Origin: Oscillibacter sp. CAG:241
GTDB taxonomy: Bacteria > Bacillota > Clostridia > Oscillospirales > Oscillospiraceae
NCBI GenBank assembly: GCA_000435975.1
Contig: FR884091.1
Location: forward strand, 1-32,335
DNA: 32,335 nucleotides
Direction: 5' to 3'
Under the pieces are notes generated by a model that searched no databases, was not told the origin of the DNA, and saw only the letters and a list, made by a program, of their open reading frames with translations. The translations under genes were made by a program, and so were the position numbers. Shown here piece after piece: positions 23,724-32,096 of this stretch (position 1 is its first letter; every line of letters begins with the position of its first letter).

Positions 23724-24380
23724 ATGAAAAAGACCCTGCGGGACTATCTGCCGATCCTGATGATGCTGCTGTGTGCGGCAGGCTTCGGCGCTCTGCTGCT
23801 GACCGGCGTCATCGATCTGAATACCGTGCCACAGTTGGTGGAGCATCGTCCGGTGCTGGCCGTGCTGGTGATCCTGGCGCTGTTCATAGCAAAGGGCTTC
23901 TCCGGCGTGGTGGTATACAACGCCCTAGTGGTCGTGGTGTCTTTGATCCTGCCGCTGCCGGCAGCCTTGGCCATCAGCGGCGTGGGCACAGCGCTGTGTC
24001 TGTCCATTTCCTATTGGATGGGGCGGTCCACCCGCACCGACAGCCTGGAGGGCCTGCTGAGCAGGCACCCCAAGCTGAACAAATACTTCACCGCCACTCA
24101 GCAGTATGGCTTTGTCTTCTGCTTTACCATCCACATGCTGGGGCTGAACATGGAGCTGCTGGGCGTGCTGTTCGGCATGATGCGGCTGAACTTCTGGACT
24201 TATCTGTCTGCCTCGTGGCTGTCTATCGCGCCGGGTATGGTGTGTCTGTGCATTCTGGGCAACAACCTGGATTTCAAATCTCCGGTATTCTGGGCCATGC
24301 TGGCGCTGAACCTGGTGCTGCTCTTGGGTTCCCTGTGGTATACCCGGCACAAGCTGGTTCAGTCCTCCAGCCGCACCTGA
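23724..24380 (+). CDS. TVP38/VTT-domain-like integral membrane protein
   Basis: The 218-residue protein has five or six hydrophobic segments, starting with LPILMMLLCAAGFGALLLTGVI. The central SLILPLPAALAISGVGTALCLSISYWMGR resembles the VTT (SNARE-associated/DedA-like) core, in which a Pro-containing re-entrant helix is followed by a Gly-rich one ending in GR. Proteins of this group are implicated in lipid or small-molecule movement across membranes, but no specific role can be given. The ATG at 23724 is 11 nt from AAGGAGG; a GTG at 23715 is too close. Its last 22 bp overlap the convergent barstar gene. Confidence 0.72.
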   Translation: MKKTLRDYLPILMMLLCAAGFGALLLTGVIDLNTVPQLVEHRPVLAVLVILALFIAKGFSGVVVYNALVVVVSLILPLPAALAISGVGTALCLSISYWMGRSTRTDSLEGLLSRHPKLNKYFTATQQYGFVFCFTIHMLGLNMELLGVLFGMMRLNFWTYLSASWLSIAPGMVCLCILGNNLDFKSPVFWAMLALNLVLLLGSLWYTRHKLVQSSSRT

Positions 24381-24613
24381 ATCAGCTCGTTTTCCTCCGC
24401 CGCGTCCTGAATTACCGTCAGCGCCCGCTGCAAATAATCCTCCTGGGGCCAATGCTCCACATGGATGGTCGTGGGCACGGACAGATCCGTCAGACAATCG
24501 TACAGAGCGTCCAGACTGCGGCCGTACCACTCCGGAAGCTCCAGGGCCTCCGACAGGGCGTCATGCAGCTGCTCGCGGTTGGTAATGTCGTTTCCGTTCA
24601 AAAATACCTGCAT
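24359..24613 (-). CDS. Barstar-family ribonuclease inhibitor
   Basis: Barstar binds barnase tightly and blocks its active site, protecting the producing cell. The 84-residue protein matches barstar in length and pattern: an N-terminal strand MQVFLNGNDIT, then LHDALSEALELPEWYGRSLDALYDCLTDL, where YG and the acidic helix contact barnase, and a C-terminal acidic end. Two ATGs are possible; 24613 lies 9 nt from GGAGG, while 24619 overlaps the barnase stop as ATGA but is about 3 nt from it. The pair is therefore translationally coupled, with toxin first and inhibitor second. Confidence 0.93.
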   Translation of the reverse strand: MQVFLNGNDITNREQLHDALSEALELPEWYGRSLDALYDCLTDLSVPTTIHVEHWPQEDYLQRALTVIQDAAEENELIQVRLED

Positions 24614-24615
24614 GT

Positions 24616-25080
24616 TCATTCTCCTCCATACAGCAGTTCAAAGGTCTGGTAGTGGTCGCCGGTGTAATAAATCAGCCCATCGTTGGAAAAGACGATCCGC
24701 TCCGGTCCCCGGGACTTGGCGCCCAGGGTGTTGATGTCACACTCGGTCCAGGTCCGGCCGTCTGACTCCGGCAGCAGGCCCTCATAGTTTCCGAACCGGC
24801 TGCCGCCGATGCAGCAGCCCGGTGCATACGGCTCCAGAGAGCCACCGGTCCAGCCCAGCTGCTGGGCCTCTTTTTTTGTAATGAAGTTGTCCGGCAGATG
24901 TCCGTATAAGTGGATATACCGTGCTACATCCTCTTTGGTGGTGTATGTGCCGTCCTCCGCCAGCTGCTCCTGCTTCTGGTTTGTGGGCTGCTCCGGATCC
25001 ATGGGCAGCGCTACGAAGCTGCATGCAGCCAGAGACAGGGATGTTATCAGCGCCAGCAGCAGCGCCGTCAGCTTTCTCAT
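24616..25080 (-). CDS. Barnase-family ribonuclease with lipoprotein signal
   Basis: This 154-residue protein is a barnase-type guanyl-specific ribonuclease. Residues 1-20 are a lipoprotein signal (MRKLTALLLALITSLSLAAC) with Cys20 in the lipobox LAAC, so the enzyme is probably tethered to the outer face of the membrane. The catalytic domain is intact: Glu113 (WTECDIN), Arg128 (ERIVFS) and His143 (DHYQTF) correspond to Glu73, Arg87 and His102 of barnase. LPDNFITKKEAQQLGW is the conserved N-terminal part. A linker rich in Gln and Glu joins anchor and enzyme. Shine-Dalgarno GGGGGAG precedes the ATG. It has its own promoter and the inhibitor directly after it. Confidence 0.93.
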   Translation of the reverse strand: MRKLTALLLALITSLSLAACSFVALPMDPEQPTNQKQEQLAEDGTYTTKEDVARYIHLYGHLPDNFITKKEAQQLGWTGGSLEPYAPGCCIGGSRFGNYEGLLPESDGRTWTECDINTLGAKSRGPERIVFSNDGLIYYTGDHYQTFELLYGGE

Positions 25081-25107
25081 GAAACACTCCCCCTTCCGTG
25101 TTTTGCC

Positions 25108-25136
25108 AGTATACCATATTTCATTCCATTGTGCAA
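25108..25136 (-). promoter_or_regulatory. Promoter of the barnase-barstar pair
   Basis: TTGCAC (25136-25131) and TATACT (25113-25108) are 17 nt apart on the minus strand, with TGG before the -10. It lies after the rsgA terminator, so the pair is transcribed separately from the def-rsgA operon. Confidence 0.8.
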
Positions 25137-25204
25137 CCAAAACAATTTTCCAGGCAGCAAGTTCTTTCTTTTGCCGCACTTCGCACAAGGTAGCGTGATG
25201 AAGT

Positions 25205-25245
25205 TTTTCGGAAAAAGGCAGGAGCCATCGCTCCTGCCTTTTTCC
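25205..25245 (-). terminator. Intrinsic terminator after rsgA
   Basis: A perfect 15-bp stem (25210-25224 with 25231-25245) with a 6-nt loop ends in TTTTTCC on the minus strand. It lies 20 bp after rsgA and ends the def-to-rsgA operon. Confidence 0.9.
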
Positions 25246-25265
25246 GTCTGTCCGGAAGCCATTCA

Positions 25266-26147
25266 TTATTTCCTATCCCACGCCTTCAGGTCCTTCAGCT
25301 CGTTATACAGCCGCAGGTAGCTGGCATGGCGGCTGCGGGGGATCCTCCCCTGCCGGACAGCCTCCAGCACGGCACAGCCCTTCTCTTTGGTGTGGCTGCA
25401 CCCTACAAACCGGCAGCTGCCGGTGTAAGGGGCAAATTCCGGGAATGTCTCCGGCAGGTGCTCCTTCAGCTCCAGGTCCAGCTCCTCTGTGTCAAAGGAC
25501 GCGAAACCCGGTGTGTCGATGACATAGGTATCCTGTCCCAGAGAAAACAGCTCCACATGGCGGGTGGTATGGCGCCCCCGTCCCAGGGCCTTGCTGACCT
25601 CTCCAACGGCCAGAGAAAAACGCGGGGCCAGTGCGTTGAGGATACTGGACTTGCCCACACCGGAGTTGCCGGTAAAGGCGCTGAGCTTTCCCGCCAGCTC
25701 CTGCCGCAGCTCCTCTATCCCCTGGCCGGTGGCGGCACTGACTCGCAGCACCCGGATAGCGGAGCCCTGATAAATGCCGTACAGCTCCTCAGCCGGGTCC
25801 AGGTCACACTTATTCAGGCACAGCAGCACCTGGCAGCCCTTCAGGACGGCGATGGCACTGATGCGGTCGATGAGATACGGGTCCGTCACCGGCAGAGCAG
25901 CAGAGGCAATGATGACCAATTGGTCGATGTTGGCTGCAGCAGGGCGGTCGAAGGCATTGCGCCGGGGCTCGATAGCCTCCACAAAGCCCTCGCCGCCGCC
26001 CAGCTCCCGCACCTGGACCCAGTCTCCCACCAAGGGGGACAGCCCCTCCCGGCGAAACCTTCCCCGGGCCCGGCACTGAAGCGTCTCCGTTCCGGTGTTG
26101 ACATAGTAGAACCCGCTGAGGGCCTTTTCAATGCGTCCTTTGATCAA
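25266..26147 (-). CDS. rsgA: Ribosome small subunit-dependent GTPase RsgA
   Basis: RsgA is a circularly permuted GTPase that helps 30S subunit maturation. In the 293 residues the N-terminal OB fold (with LVGDWVQV) is followed by NKCD (112-115), then GNSGVGKS (160-167) and DTPG (211-214), in the permuted order G4-G1-G3. The C-terminal zinc site is Cys245, Cys250, His252 and Cys258. The start is TTG, 8 nt from AGGAG, and overlaps the prkC stop as TTGA; there is no ATG at the family's N-terminus. Its place after the PASTA kinase gene is standard in Firmicutes, where the kinase is known to phosphorylate RsgA. Confidence 0.96.
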   Translation of the reverse strand: MIKGRIEKALSGFYYVNTGTETLQCRARGRFRREGLSPLVGDWVQVRELGGGEGFVEAIEPRRNAFDRPAAANIDQLVIIASAALPVTDPYLIDRISAIAVLKGCQVLLCLNKCDLDPAEELYGIYQGSAIRVLRVSAATGQGIEELRQELAGKLSAFTGNSGVGKSSILNALAPRFSLAVGEVSKALGRGRHTTRHVELFSLGQDTYVIDTPGFASFDTEELDLELKEHLPETFPEFAPYTGSCRFVGCSHTKEKGCAVLEAVRQGRIPRSRHASYLRLYNELKDLKAWDRK

Positions 26148-28066
26148 AACGTGATCTCCTGGCTCACGGCCTCGGTGCCGTTGATATACAGCTTGATAGT
26201 GGAAGTAGATCCCTGGCTGCCGCGGAAGGTATAGGTGAAGGAGGTGGTGGAGCCATCCACATAGGTGGAGTGGATGATGCTGCCGTCCTGCATGACCTCG
26301 ATTTTCAGATTGCTGTCGCTGTGGTACTGGTCGGGAATGTCAAACACCACCACCCGCTCAGCGGAGCTGCTGCCCTTGCTGACAGTGAACACGATCTCTG
26401 TGCCGGACTGCACCTCGGTGCCCTGCTCGATGCTCTGACCAATGACAGTGCCCTCGGGCTTGTCGCTGTACTCATACTGATGCTCACCCACCTTGAGCCC
26501 CATGGCCTCGGCCTGGGCGGCCGCGTCGTCGATGGTCATAGTGACAAAGCTGGGAACGGTCAGAGGCTTGGTTTCCGGCCCCTTACTGACGGTCAGCACA
26601 ACCGTGTCACCCTTCTTCAGCTGCTCACCGGAGGCAGGAGAGCTCTCCATCACCTGTCCCTCGGGAACGTCGGGGGAATAGGCATCCGCCCGCTGGATAT
26701 CCAGATCCAGGTGCAGGTTGTTCAGCTCTGTCTTGGCCTGCAGGAACTCACTGCCCACTACGTTGGGCATCAGCGTTCCATCCTCCTCCGCGCAGAGGTA
26801 GACCTTGATGACCAGATTATTCTTGCGGCTGCGGCCGCCGGCAGGGTCCTGCTCCACGATCTGGCCGGGCTCGTATTTGTCGCTGGGCTTGGTGCCCACC
26901 ACCTCGATGCGGAAAATATCCTTAATCTCCGGCATGGCCTCGGCCTCCTCCAGGGTCTTGCCCAAAAGGTCCGGCACCTGATGAGAGGCGGTGCCATTGC
27001 CTGCGTTGAAGCCGCCGGCCACCAGCTTGAACACCACAAAAATCAGCACCAACGCCAGGGCAAACCCGCCGATGACCAGGCCCACCACCTTGCGGCTTTG
27101 CTTTTTCTCCTCCTCATCCTGGGCCACGGTGCTGTTGGCCTTGCTCACCGCTGCCACCTGGTTGGTGGGCAGAGGCTGGGTGGGCTCCTGGCACACCACG
27201 GCGGCCTTCAGATCCTCCCGGATATAGTCCATATCCACAGCAGGGTCCTTGCGGAACTTCTCCAGATCGTCCAGCATGGCGTCAGCGGTCTGATAACGCT
27301 TGGAGATGTCCGGGCACATGGCCTTCATGCAGATCAGCTCCAGGGCCTCGGGGATATCCGGATTCAGCTCCCTGGTGGCCTTGGGAACAGCGCTCAGATG
27401 CTGGATAGCCACGGACACGGCGGAGTCACCCTGGAAGGGCAGTTTGCCGGTGAGCATCTCGTACAGCACCACACCGGCGGAATAAATGTCCGAGCGAGCG
27501 TCCACCCGGTCGCCGCGGGCCTGTTCGGGAGAAATGTAATGCACGGAGCCCAGGGTCTCCTGGGTCAGGGTCTGCCCCTGGTCTGCCAGACATGCGATGC
27601 CGAAATCGGCCACTCGGACGCTTCCATCCCGCAGGATCATGATGTTCTGGGGCTTGATGTCCCGGTGGATCACGCCGCGGCTGTGGGCATGGCTGAGGCC
27701 GCGCATGATCTGGGTGATAAAGTGCAGCGCTTCCCGCCAGTCCATCTGGCCCCGGCGCTCCATATACTGCTTCAGCGTCACGCCGTCGATGAGCTCCATA
27801 ACGATGTAATCGATGTCATCACTGCACGACACGTCGTACACCGACACGATGTTGGGGTGGGACAGCTGGGCCACAGCCCGGGACTCATCCATGAACCGGC
27901 GGCGGAAATCGGCGTTCTGGGCCAGGTCACTGTGCAGGATCTTTACCGCTACCAGCCGGTCCAGCCGGTGGCACTTGGCCTTATAGACGTTGGCCATGCC
28001 TCCCCTGCCGATCAGCTCCAGTATCTCATAGCGATTATCCAGCATTTTCCCAATGTAAGGATCCAT
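26144..28066 (-). CDS. prkC: PASTA-domain Ser/Thr protein kinase PrkC (PknB)
   Basis: This membrane kinase senses muropeptides and lipid II and controls cell-wall synthesis, dormancy exit and translation. The 640 residues comprise a cytoplasmic kinase (about 1-275) with GRGGMANVY, Lys42, Glu61, HRDIKPQN (134-141) and DFG (154-156), followed by a linker and a transmembrane helix at about 327-347. Three extracellular PASTA repeats (about 362-575) and a C-terminal beta-rich stretch ending at residue 640 complete the protein. The activation loop TLTQETLGSVHYISPEQA has several Thr candidates. The start has AAGGAGG upstream and lies 16 nt after the phosphatase gene. Confidence 0.97.
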   Translation of the reverse strand: MDPYIGKMLDNRYEILELIGRGGMANVYKAKCHRLDRLVAVKILHSDLAQNADFRRRFMDESRAVAQLSHPNIVSVYDVSCSDDIDYIVMELIDGVTLKQYMERRGQMDWREALHFITQIMRGLSHAHSRGVIHRDIKPQNIMILRDGSVRVADFGIACLADQGQTLTQETLGSVHYISPEQARGDRVDARSDIYSAGVVLYEMLTGKLPFQGDSAVSVAIQHLSAVPKATRELNPDIPEALELICMKAMCPDISKRYQTADAMLDDLEKFRKDPAVDMDYIREDLKAAVVCQEPTQPLPTNQVAAVSKANSTVAQDEEEKKQSRKVVGLVIGGFALALVLIFVVFKLVAGGFNAGNGTASHQVPDLLGKTLEEAEAMPEIKDIFRIEVVGTKPSDKYEPGQIVEQDPAGGRSRKNNLVIKVYLCAEEDGTLMPNVVGSEFLQAKTELNNLHLDLDIQRADAYSPDVPEGQVMESSPASGEQLKKGDTVVLTVSKGPETKPLTVPSFVTMTIDDAAAQAEAMGLKVGEHQYEYSDKPEGTVIGQSIEQGTEVQSGTEIVFTVSKGSSSAERVVVFDIPDQYHSDSNLKIEVMQDGSIIHSTYVDGSTTSFTYTFRGSQGSTSTIKLYINGTEAVSQEITF

Positions 28067-28082
28067 ATCGTCAATTCCTCCT

Positions 28083-28796
28083 TCAGTCGTTCATCAGCAG
28101 GATAGCCGTCACATTGTCCGGCGCGCCCCGCTGCTTGGAAATGGCCATCAGCCGCTGCAAGCAGTCCTCCGGCTGTCCGTTATGCAAAATTTCAAACATG
28201 ATCTCCTGGTCCGTGACCGTGTTCACCAGTCCGTCGGAGCACAGCAGCAGAAAATCCCCCGCCTTCCACTGTATGGCAAAGTCGTCTGCCTCCACGGCGG
28301 GGTCCGGGCCCAGAGCCCGGGTAATGAGATTGCGGCGGGGATGGCTGCGGGCTTGGCCGGGAGTCAGGTCACCCTTTTCCACCATGTCCTCTACCAGGGA
28401 ATGGTCCCGGCTGATCTGCCGCAAGCCCTGAGCTCCGGCCAGATAGGCCCGGCTGTCGCCCACATTGCTGATGAGTACCCGATCTCCCTTGACCAGGGCA
28501 GATACCAGCGTAGTGCCCATGCTTCTCAGCTCCGGATGTCCGGCAGCCCGTTGTCGGATAGCGCTGTTGGCTGCCATTACGGCGGCACGCACCGCCTGGT
28601 CCGGGTGGCCGGAGTCGGACAGGGTGCGGATATACGTCTCCACCGCTACGCTGCTGGCGATGCTGCCCCCGGCCACACCGCCCATGCCGTCGCACACCAC
28701 AGCCACAGTATAGCCGCCGGACAGCTGGGCAAAGCCAAAGGCATCCTGATTTTCCCGGCGCACCAGGCCGGGATCGGTGATCTTCCAATGCTTCAC
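28083..28796 (-). CDS. prpC: PP2C-type Ser/Thr phosphatase PrpC (Stp)
   Basis: PrpC removes phosphate from PrkC and its targets. The 237 residues contain the metal-binding motifs of the PPM family: ENQDAFG, VVCDGMGGVAGG, GTTLVSALV, SNVGDSRAYL, CSDGLVNTV and PDNVTAILL. It starts at GTG, 9 nt from a GGGGG-rich Shine-Dalgarno, and overlaps the rlmN stop as GTGA. It directly precedes prkC, so the opposing enzymes are made together. Confidence 0.96.
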   Translation of the reverse strand: MKHWKITDPGLVRRENQDAFGFAQLSGGYTVAVVCDGMGGVAGGSIASSVAVETYIRTLSDSGHPDQAVRAAVMAANSAIRQRAAGHPELRSMGTTLVSALVKGDRVLISNVGDSRAYLAGAQGLRQISRDHSLVEDMVEKGDLTPGQARSHPRRNLITRALGPDPAVEADDFAIQWKAGDFLLLCSDGLVNTVTDQEIMFEILHNGQPEDCLQRLMAISKQRGAPDNVTAILLMND

Positions 28797-29833
28797 GCGG
28801 AATCACCCCCCTTTCTTTCCTCCATAGCGCGGCGGCGCAGCTGGCCGCAGGAGGCGTCGATGTCCCCGCCCAGACTCCGCCGCACCGTGGCGGTGATGCC
28901 ATGTGACTCCAACCGCTTCTGAAACGCGGCCACACGGCGGCTGGGCTTGAAGGGACTTTCCACCACGTCGTTAAGCGGGATCAGATTCACATGACCCGGC
29001 ATGCCGGCGATGCGCTTGGCAATCAGGTCCGCCTGCCAGTCGTGGTCGTTGACCCCGTCGATCATGGCATATTCAAAGGATATGCGCCGTCCTGTCCGGC
29101 GAAAATACCGGTGACAGGCGGCAAACAGCTCCTCCACATCCCAGGCCCGGTTCACAGGCATGATCCGGGAGCGTGTTTCGCTGTCCGGTGCATGGAGGGA
29201 CACCGACAGCGTCAGCTGCAGATCCTCCTCCGCCAGGGCGTCGATACCTGGCACCACGCCGCAGGTGGAGAGACTGATGTGCCGCATGCCGATGTTCATC
29301 CCGTCGGGATGGTTCACCAGGCGCAGGAACCGCAGAACGTTTTCCCGGTTATCCAGGGGCTCTCCAATACCCATCAGCACGATATTGGAGATCTCCCGGC
29401 CAGAGTCCAACTGGGTAAACAGCACCTGGTCCAGCATCTCTCCGGCGGTCAGGTCCCGGACCTTTCCGGCGACGGTGCTGGCGCAGAAGGCACAGCCCAT
29501 GCGGCAGCCCACCTGTGAGGAAATGCACACTGTGTTTCCATGGTGATACTGCATCAGCACCGTCTCGATACAGTTGCCGTCCGGCAGCTCCCACAGGTAT
29601 TTTATGGTACCGTCCAGCCGGGATTCCTGCTTTCGGGCCACGGTGGGCACGGAAATGGTGTAGTCCTGTGCCAGCTGCTGGCGCAGGGATTTGGATAGGT
29701 TGCTCATTTCGTCGAAGGAGCGCACCCCCCGGTGCAGCCAGGTGAACACCTGCTTGCCCCGGAAGGCGGGCTGTCCCATATCCCGCAGGACCCGGGTGAT
29801 CTCCTCCTCCGTCATGCATCGCATGTCCGTCAA
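28793..29833 (-). CDS. rlmN: Dual-specificity 23S rRNA/tRNA adenine-C2 methyltransferase RlmN
   Basis: RlmN is a radical-SAM enzyme that methylates C2 of A2503 in 23S rRNA and A37 in some tRNAs. The protein (346 residues) has CRMGCAFC, the CX3CX2C cluster motif, a GIGEPLDN motif, and a C-terminal Cys in DASCGQL that forms the methyl-protein intermediate. I prefer the TTG at 29833 because AAGGA is 9 nt upstream and the N-terminus then matches the family; the ATG at 29824 is the alternative. It starts 5 nt after rsmB. Confidence 0.94.
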   Translation of the reverse strand: MTDMRCMTEEEITRVLRDMGQPAFRGKQVFTWLHRGVRSFDEMSNLSKSLRQQLAQDYTISVPTVARKQESRLDGTIKYLWELPDGNCIETVLMQYHHGNTVCISSQVGCRMGCAFCASTVAGKVRDLTAGEMLDQVLFTQLDSGREISNIVLMGIGEPLDNRENVLRFLRLVNHPDGMNIGMRHISLSTCGVVPGIDALAEEDLQLTLSVSLHAPDSETRSRIMPVNRAWDVEELFAACHRYFRRTGRRISFEYAMIDGVNDHDWQADLIAKRIAGMPGHVNLIPLNDVVESPFKPSRRVAAFQKRLESHGITATVRRSLGGDIDASCGQLRRRAMEERKGGDSA

Positions 29834-29838
29834 TTTGC

Positions 29839-31179
29839 TCAGTCCTTTCTGCGCATCCGGCAGATATAAAACCCGTCGGTTCCGTGGCGCTGAGGCCACA
29901 GGGTCACCTGACCCGGGCAAGGCCCCACCGGCAAAGGAAACACTGTCCGCACCGGCTCAAACTCCGGGTGCTGGTCCAGGAAATCCCCGGTGACGTCCTC
30001 GTTCTCCTCAGGCAGCACCGTGCAGGTGGAGTACACCAGCGTGCCGCCGGGGCGCACATAGCTGGCGGCGTTTTCCAGGATGGCCCGCTGGATCAAAGGC
30101 AGCTGGGCCAGCTCCTTGGGACTTTTGTAGCGGATGTCCGGCTTTTTCCGGATGATACCCAGCCCCGAGCAGGGCACATCGGCCATGACCACATCGGCTT
30201 GCTGCCGCCAGGCGGCGTGATTCTCCCGGGCGTCGGCGGTGGTCGTGCGGATACAGGTAAGGCCCAGGCGCTTTGCGCCGCTTTCGATGAGCTTCACCTT
30301 ATAGGGATGGACATCGCAGGACAGGATCTGTCCCCGGTCGCCCATGTCCATGGCCATAGCGAAGGATTTCCCCCCCGGTGCGGCACACACGTCCAGTACC
30401 CGGTCCCCCGGGGCCGCTGCTGCCGCCATGGCGGCCAGACGGGCGGCCGCATCCTGGACCAGGAACCGTCCCTCCCGGAAGGCGGGCATGCTCCGCAGAT
30501 CACCGGTGCCGGTGATCTCCAGGCAGCCCTCCAGCCACGGGTGAGGCTGCACCGCGACGCCCGCGCCCCGAAGCTCCCGCTCCAGCTCCTCTGCGGTGGT
30601 CCTCAAAGGATTCACCTGGATACAGGTGGGCACGGTGTCGTTATCCAGCCGCAGAAATGCCTGGGTCTCATCCGGCCCCACCAGGTCCAACAGCCGCAGC
30701 ACCAGCCACTTGGGATGGCTGTACCGCAGGGAGAGATAGTCCGCCGTGGACCCTTTCGGCAGGTCCGGCATATTCATCCAATGCTCCACGAACCGCCGCA
30801 GCACAGCGTTGACCATACCGGCAGCCTTGGGCCGTCCCCGGCGGCGGGTCATCTCCACCGCCTCGTTGACGGCAGCCCGGTGGGGTACCTTATCCATAAA
30901 CAGGATCTGGTAGCCGCCGATGCGCAGGATGCCCCGGATCACCGGCTCCAGCCGCTCCGGCTTCTGGGCGCACCAGCAGCCGATGTAGTAGTCCAGCAGC
31001 ATGCGGTTCTGCATAACGCCGTAGCACAGGCGGGTGGCAAAGGCAGCGTCCCGGCTGTCCAGCCTGTTCTGGGCAATGAGCCGCCGCAAGGCCTCGTCGG
31101 ACCAGGCGTTGGCCTTATCCACCTGCATCAGCGCGTCCAGGGCTACATCCCGGGCGCCGCACTTCTCCCGGGGCGTCAT
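29839..31179 (-). CDS. rsmB: 16S rRNA m5C967 methyltransferase RsmB
   Basis: RsmB methylates C967 of 16S rRNA. The 446 residues comprise an N-terminal NusB-like domain (about 1-140) and a C-terminal Rossmann methyltransferase with CAAPGGKS for SAM. The catalytic cysteines lie in DVPCSGLG and YSTCTV. The ATG overlaps the fmt stop as ATGA. Confidence 0.96.
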   Translation of the reverse strand: MTPREKCGARDVALDALMQVDKANAWSDEALRRLIAQNRLDSRDAAFATRLCYGVMQNRMLLDYYIGCWCAQKPERLEPVIRGILRIGGYQILFMDKVPHRAAVNEAVEMTRRRGRPKAAGMVNAVLRRFVEHWMNMPDLPKGSTADYLSLRYSHPKWLVLRLLDLVGPDETQAFLRLDNDTVPTCIQVNPLRTTAEELERELRGAGVAVQPHPWLEGCLEITGTGDLRSMPAFREGRFLVQDAAARLAAMAAAAAPGDRVLDVCAAPGGKSFAMAMDMGDRGQILSCDVHPYKVKLIESGAKRLGLTCIRTTTADARENHAAWRQQADVVMADVPCSGLGIIRKKPDIRYKSPKELAQLPLIQRAILENAASYVRPGGTLVYSTCTVLPEENEDVTGDFLDQHPEFEPVRTVFPLPVGPCPGQVTLWPQRHGTDGFYICRMRRKD

Positions 31180-32096
31180 GCCTCCACCTGCAGGGGATGG
31201 CCCCGCAGATAGTCCGCCGCCGCCATCCGGCGGCCGCCCTGGGGCTGAAGCTCCAGAATACGCAGCAGCCGCCCGTCGCCGCAGGCCACGTCGATGCCTG
31301 CCTTCCCGGCAGACACCACGGTGCCGGAAGCCTTGGCCGTCTCGCTGCCTACCTCCGTGCGGAATATCTTCACCGTAGCCCCACCCAGCTCCGTGGACGC
31401 ACAGGGCCAGGGGATCAGGCCCCGGACCTGGTCATGAATGCGCTGAGCAGGCTTCGTCCAGTCGATCATGCCCATATCCTTGGTGAGCATGGGGGCATAG
31501 GTATAGGCGCTGTGATCCTGAACCGTGCGGTGAGCGGTTCCGGCACGCAGCTGTTCCACGGTTTCGGACAGCGCCTGGGCCCCCAGCTCCGCCAGCCGCG
31601 CCGTCAGCGCCTGGGCGTCCTCCTGGGGGTCAATATCGGTTTTCAGCACATGCAGAATGTCCCCGGCATCCAGCTCCTTGGCCATATACATGATGGTGAC
31701 GCCGGTCTCCCGCTCCCCGTTGAGGATGGCCCAGTTGATGGGGGCCGCTCCCCGGTATTTGGGCAGCAGGGAGGAGTGGACGTTGATGGAGCCATAGGGC
31801 GGGGTATTCAGAATATCCTCCGGCAGGATGCGGCCATAGGCCGCCACCACGATCAGCTCCGGGTGCAGCTCCCGCACCAGGGCCAGAGCCGTGCCATCCC
31901 GCATTTTCGTGGGCTGATACACGGTGAGCCCCTGGGACAGGGCGTATTCCTTCACCGGTGAAAAGGCCAGCTTATGCCCCCGGTTTTTGGGGCGGTCCGG
32001 CTGGGTGAACACGCCGCAGATCTCGTGTCCATCCTCCACCAACCGCTTCAGGGACGCCACCGCGAATTCCGGTGTGCCCATAAACAGGATTCTCAC
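31176..32096 (-). CDS. fmt: Methionyl-tRNA formyltransferase
   Basis: Fmt formylates initiator Met-tRNA using 10-formyltetrahydrofolate. The 306 residues begin MRILFMGTPEFAVASL. The active-site Asn and His lie in SINVHSSLLPKYRGAAPI, with the Asp in LDAGDIL; the C-terminal tRNA-binding domain follows from about residue 205. It starts at GTG, overlapping the def stop as GTGA. Def removes the formyl group that Fmt adds, so the pair is functionally linked. Confidence 0.96.
   Translation of the reverse strand: MRILFMGTPEFAVASLKRLVEDGHEICGVFTQPDRPKNRGHKLAFSPVKEYALSQGLTVYQPTKMRDGTALALVRELHPELIVVAAYGRILPEDILNTPPYGSINVHSSLLPKYRGAAPINWAILNGERETGVTIMYMAKELDAGDILHVLKTDIDPQEDAQALTARLAELGAQALSETVEQLRAGTAHRTVQDHSAYTYAPMLTKDMGMIDWTKPAQRIHDQVRGLIPWPCASTELGGATVKIFRTEVGSETAKASGTVVSAGKAGIDVACGDGRLLRILELQPQGGRRMAAADYLRGHPLQVEA

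Noticed and set aside
26270..28105. Long plus-strand open frame opposite prkC
   Set aside because: Shadow of the kinase gene; Leu/His/Gly-rich with no recognisable domain.
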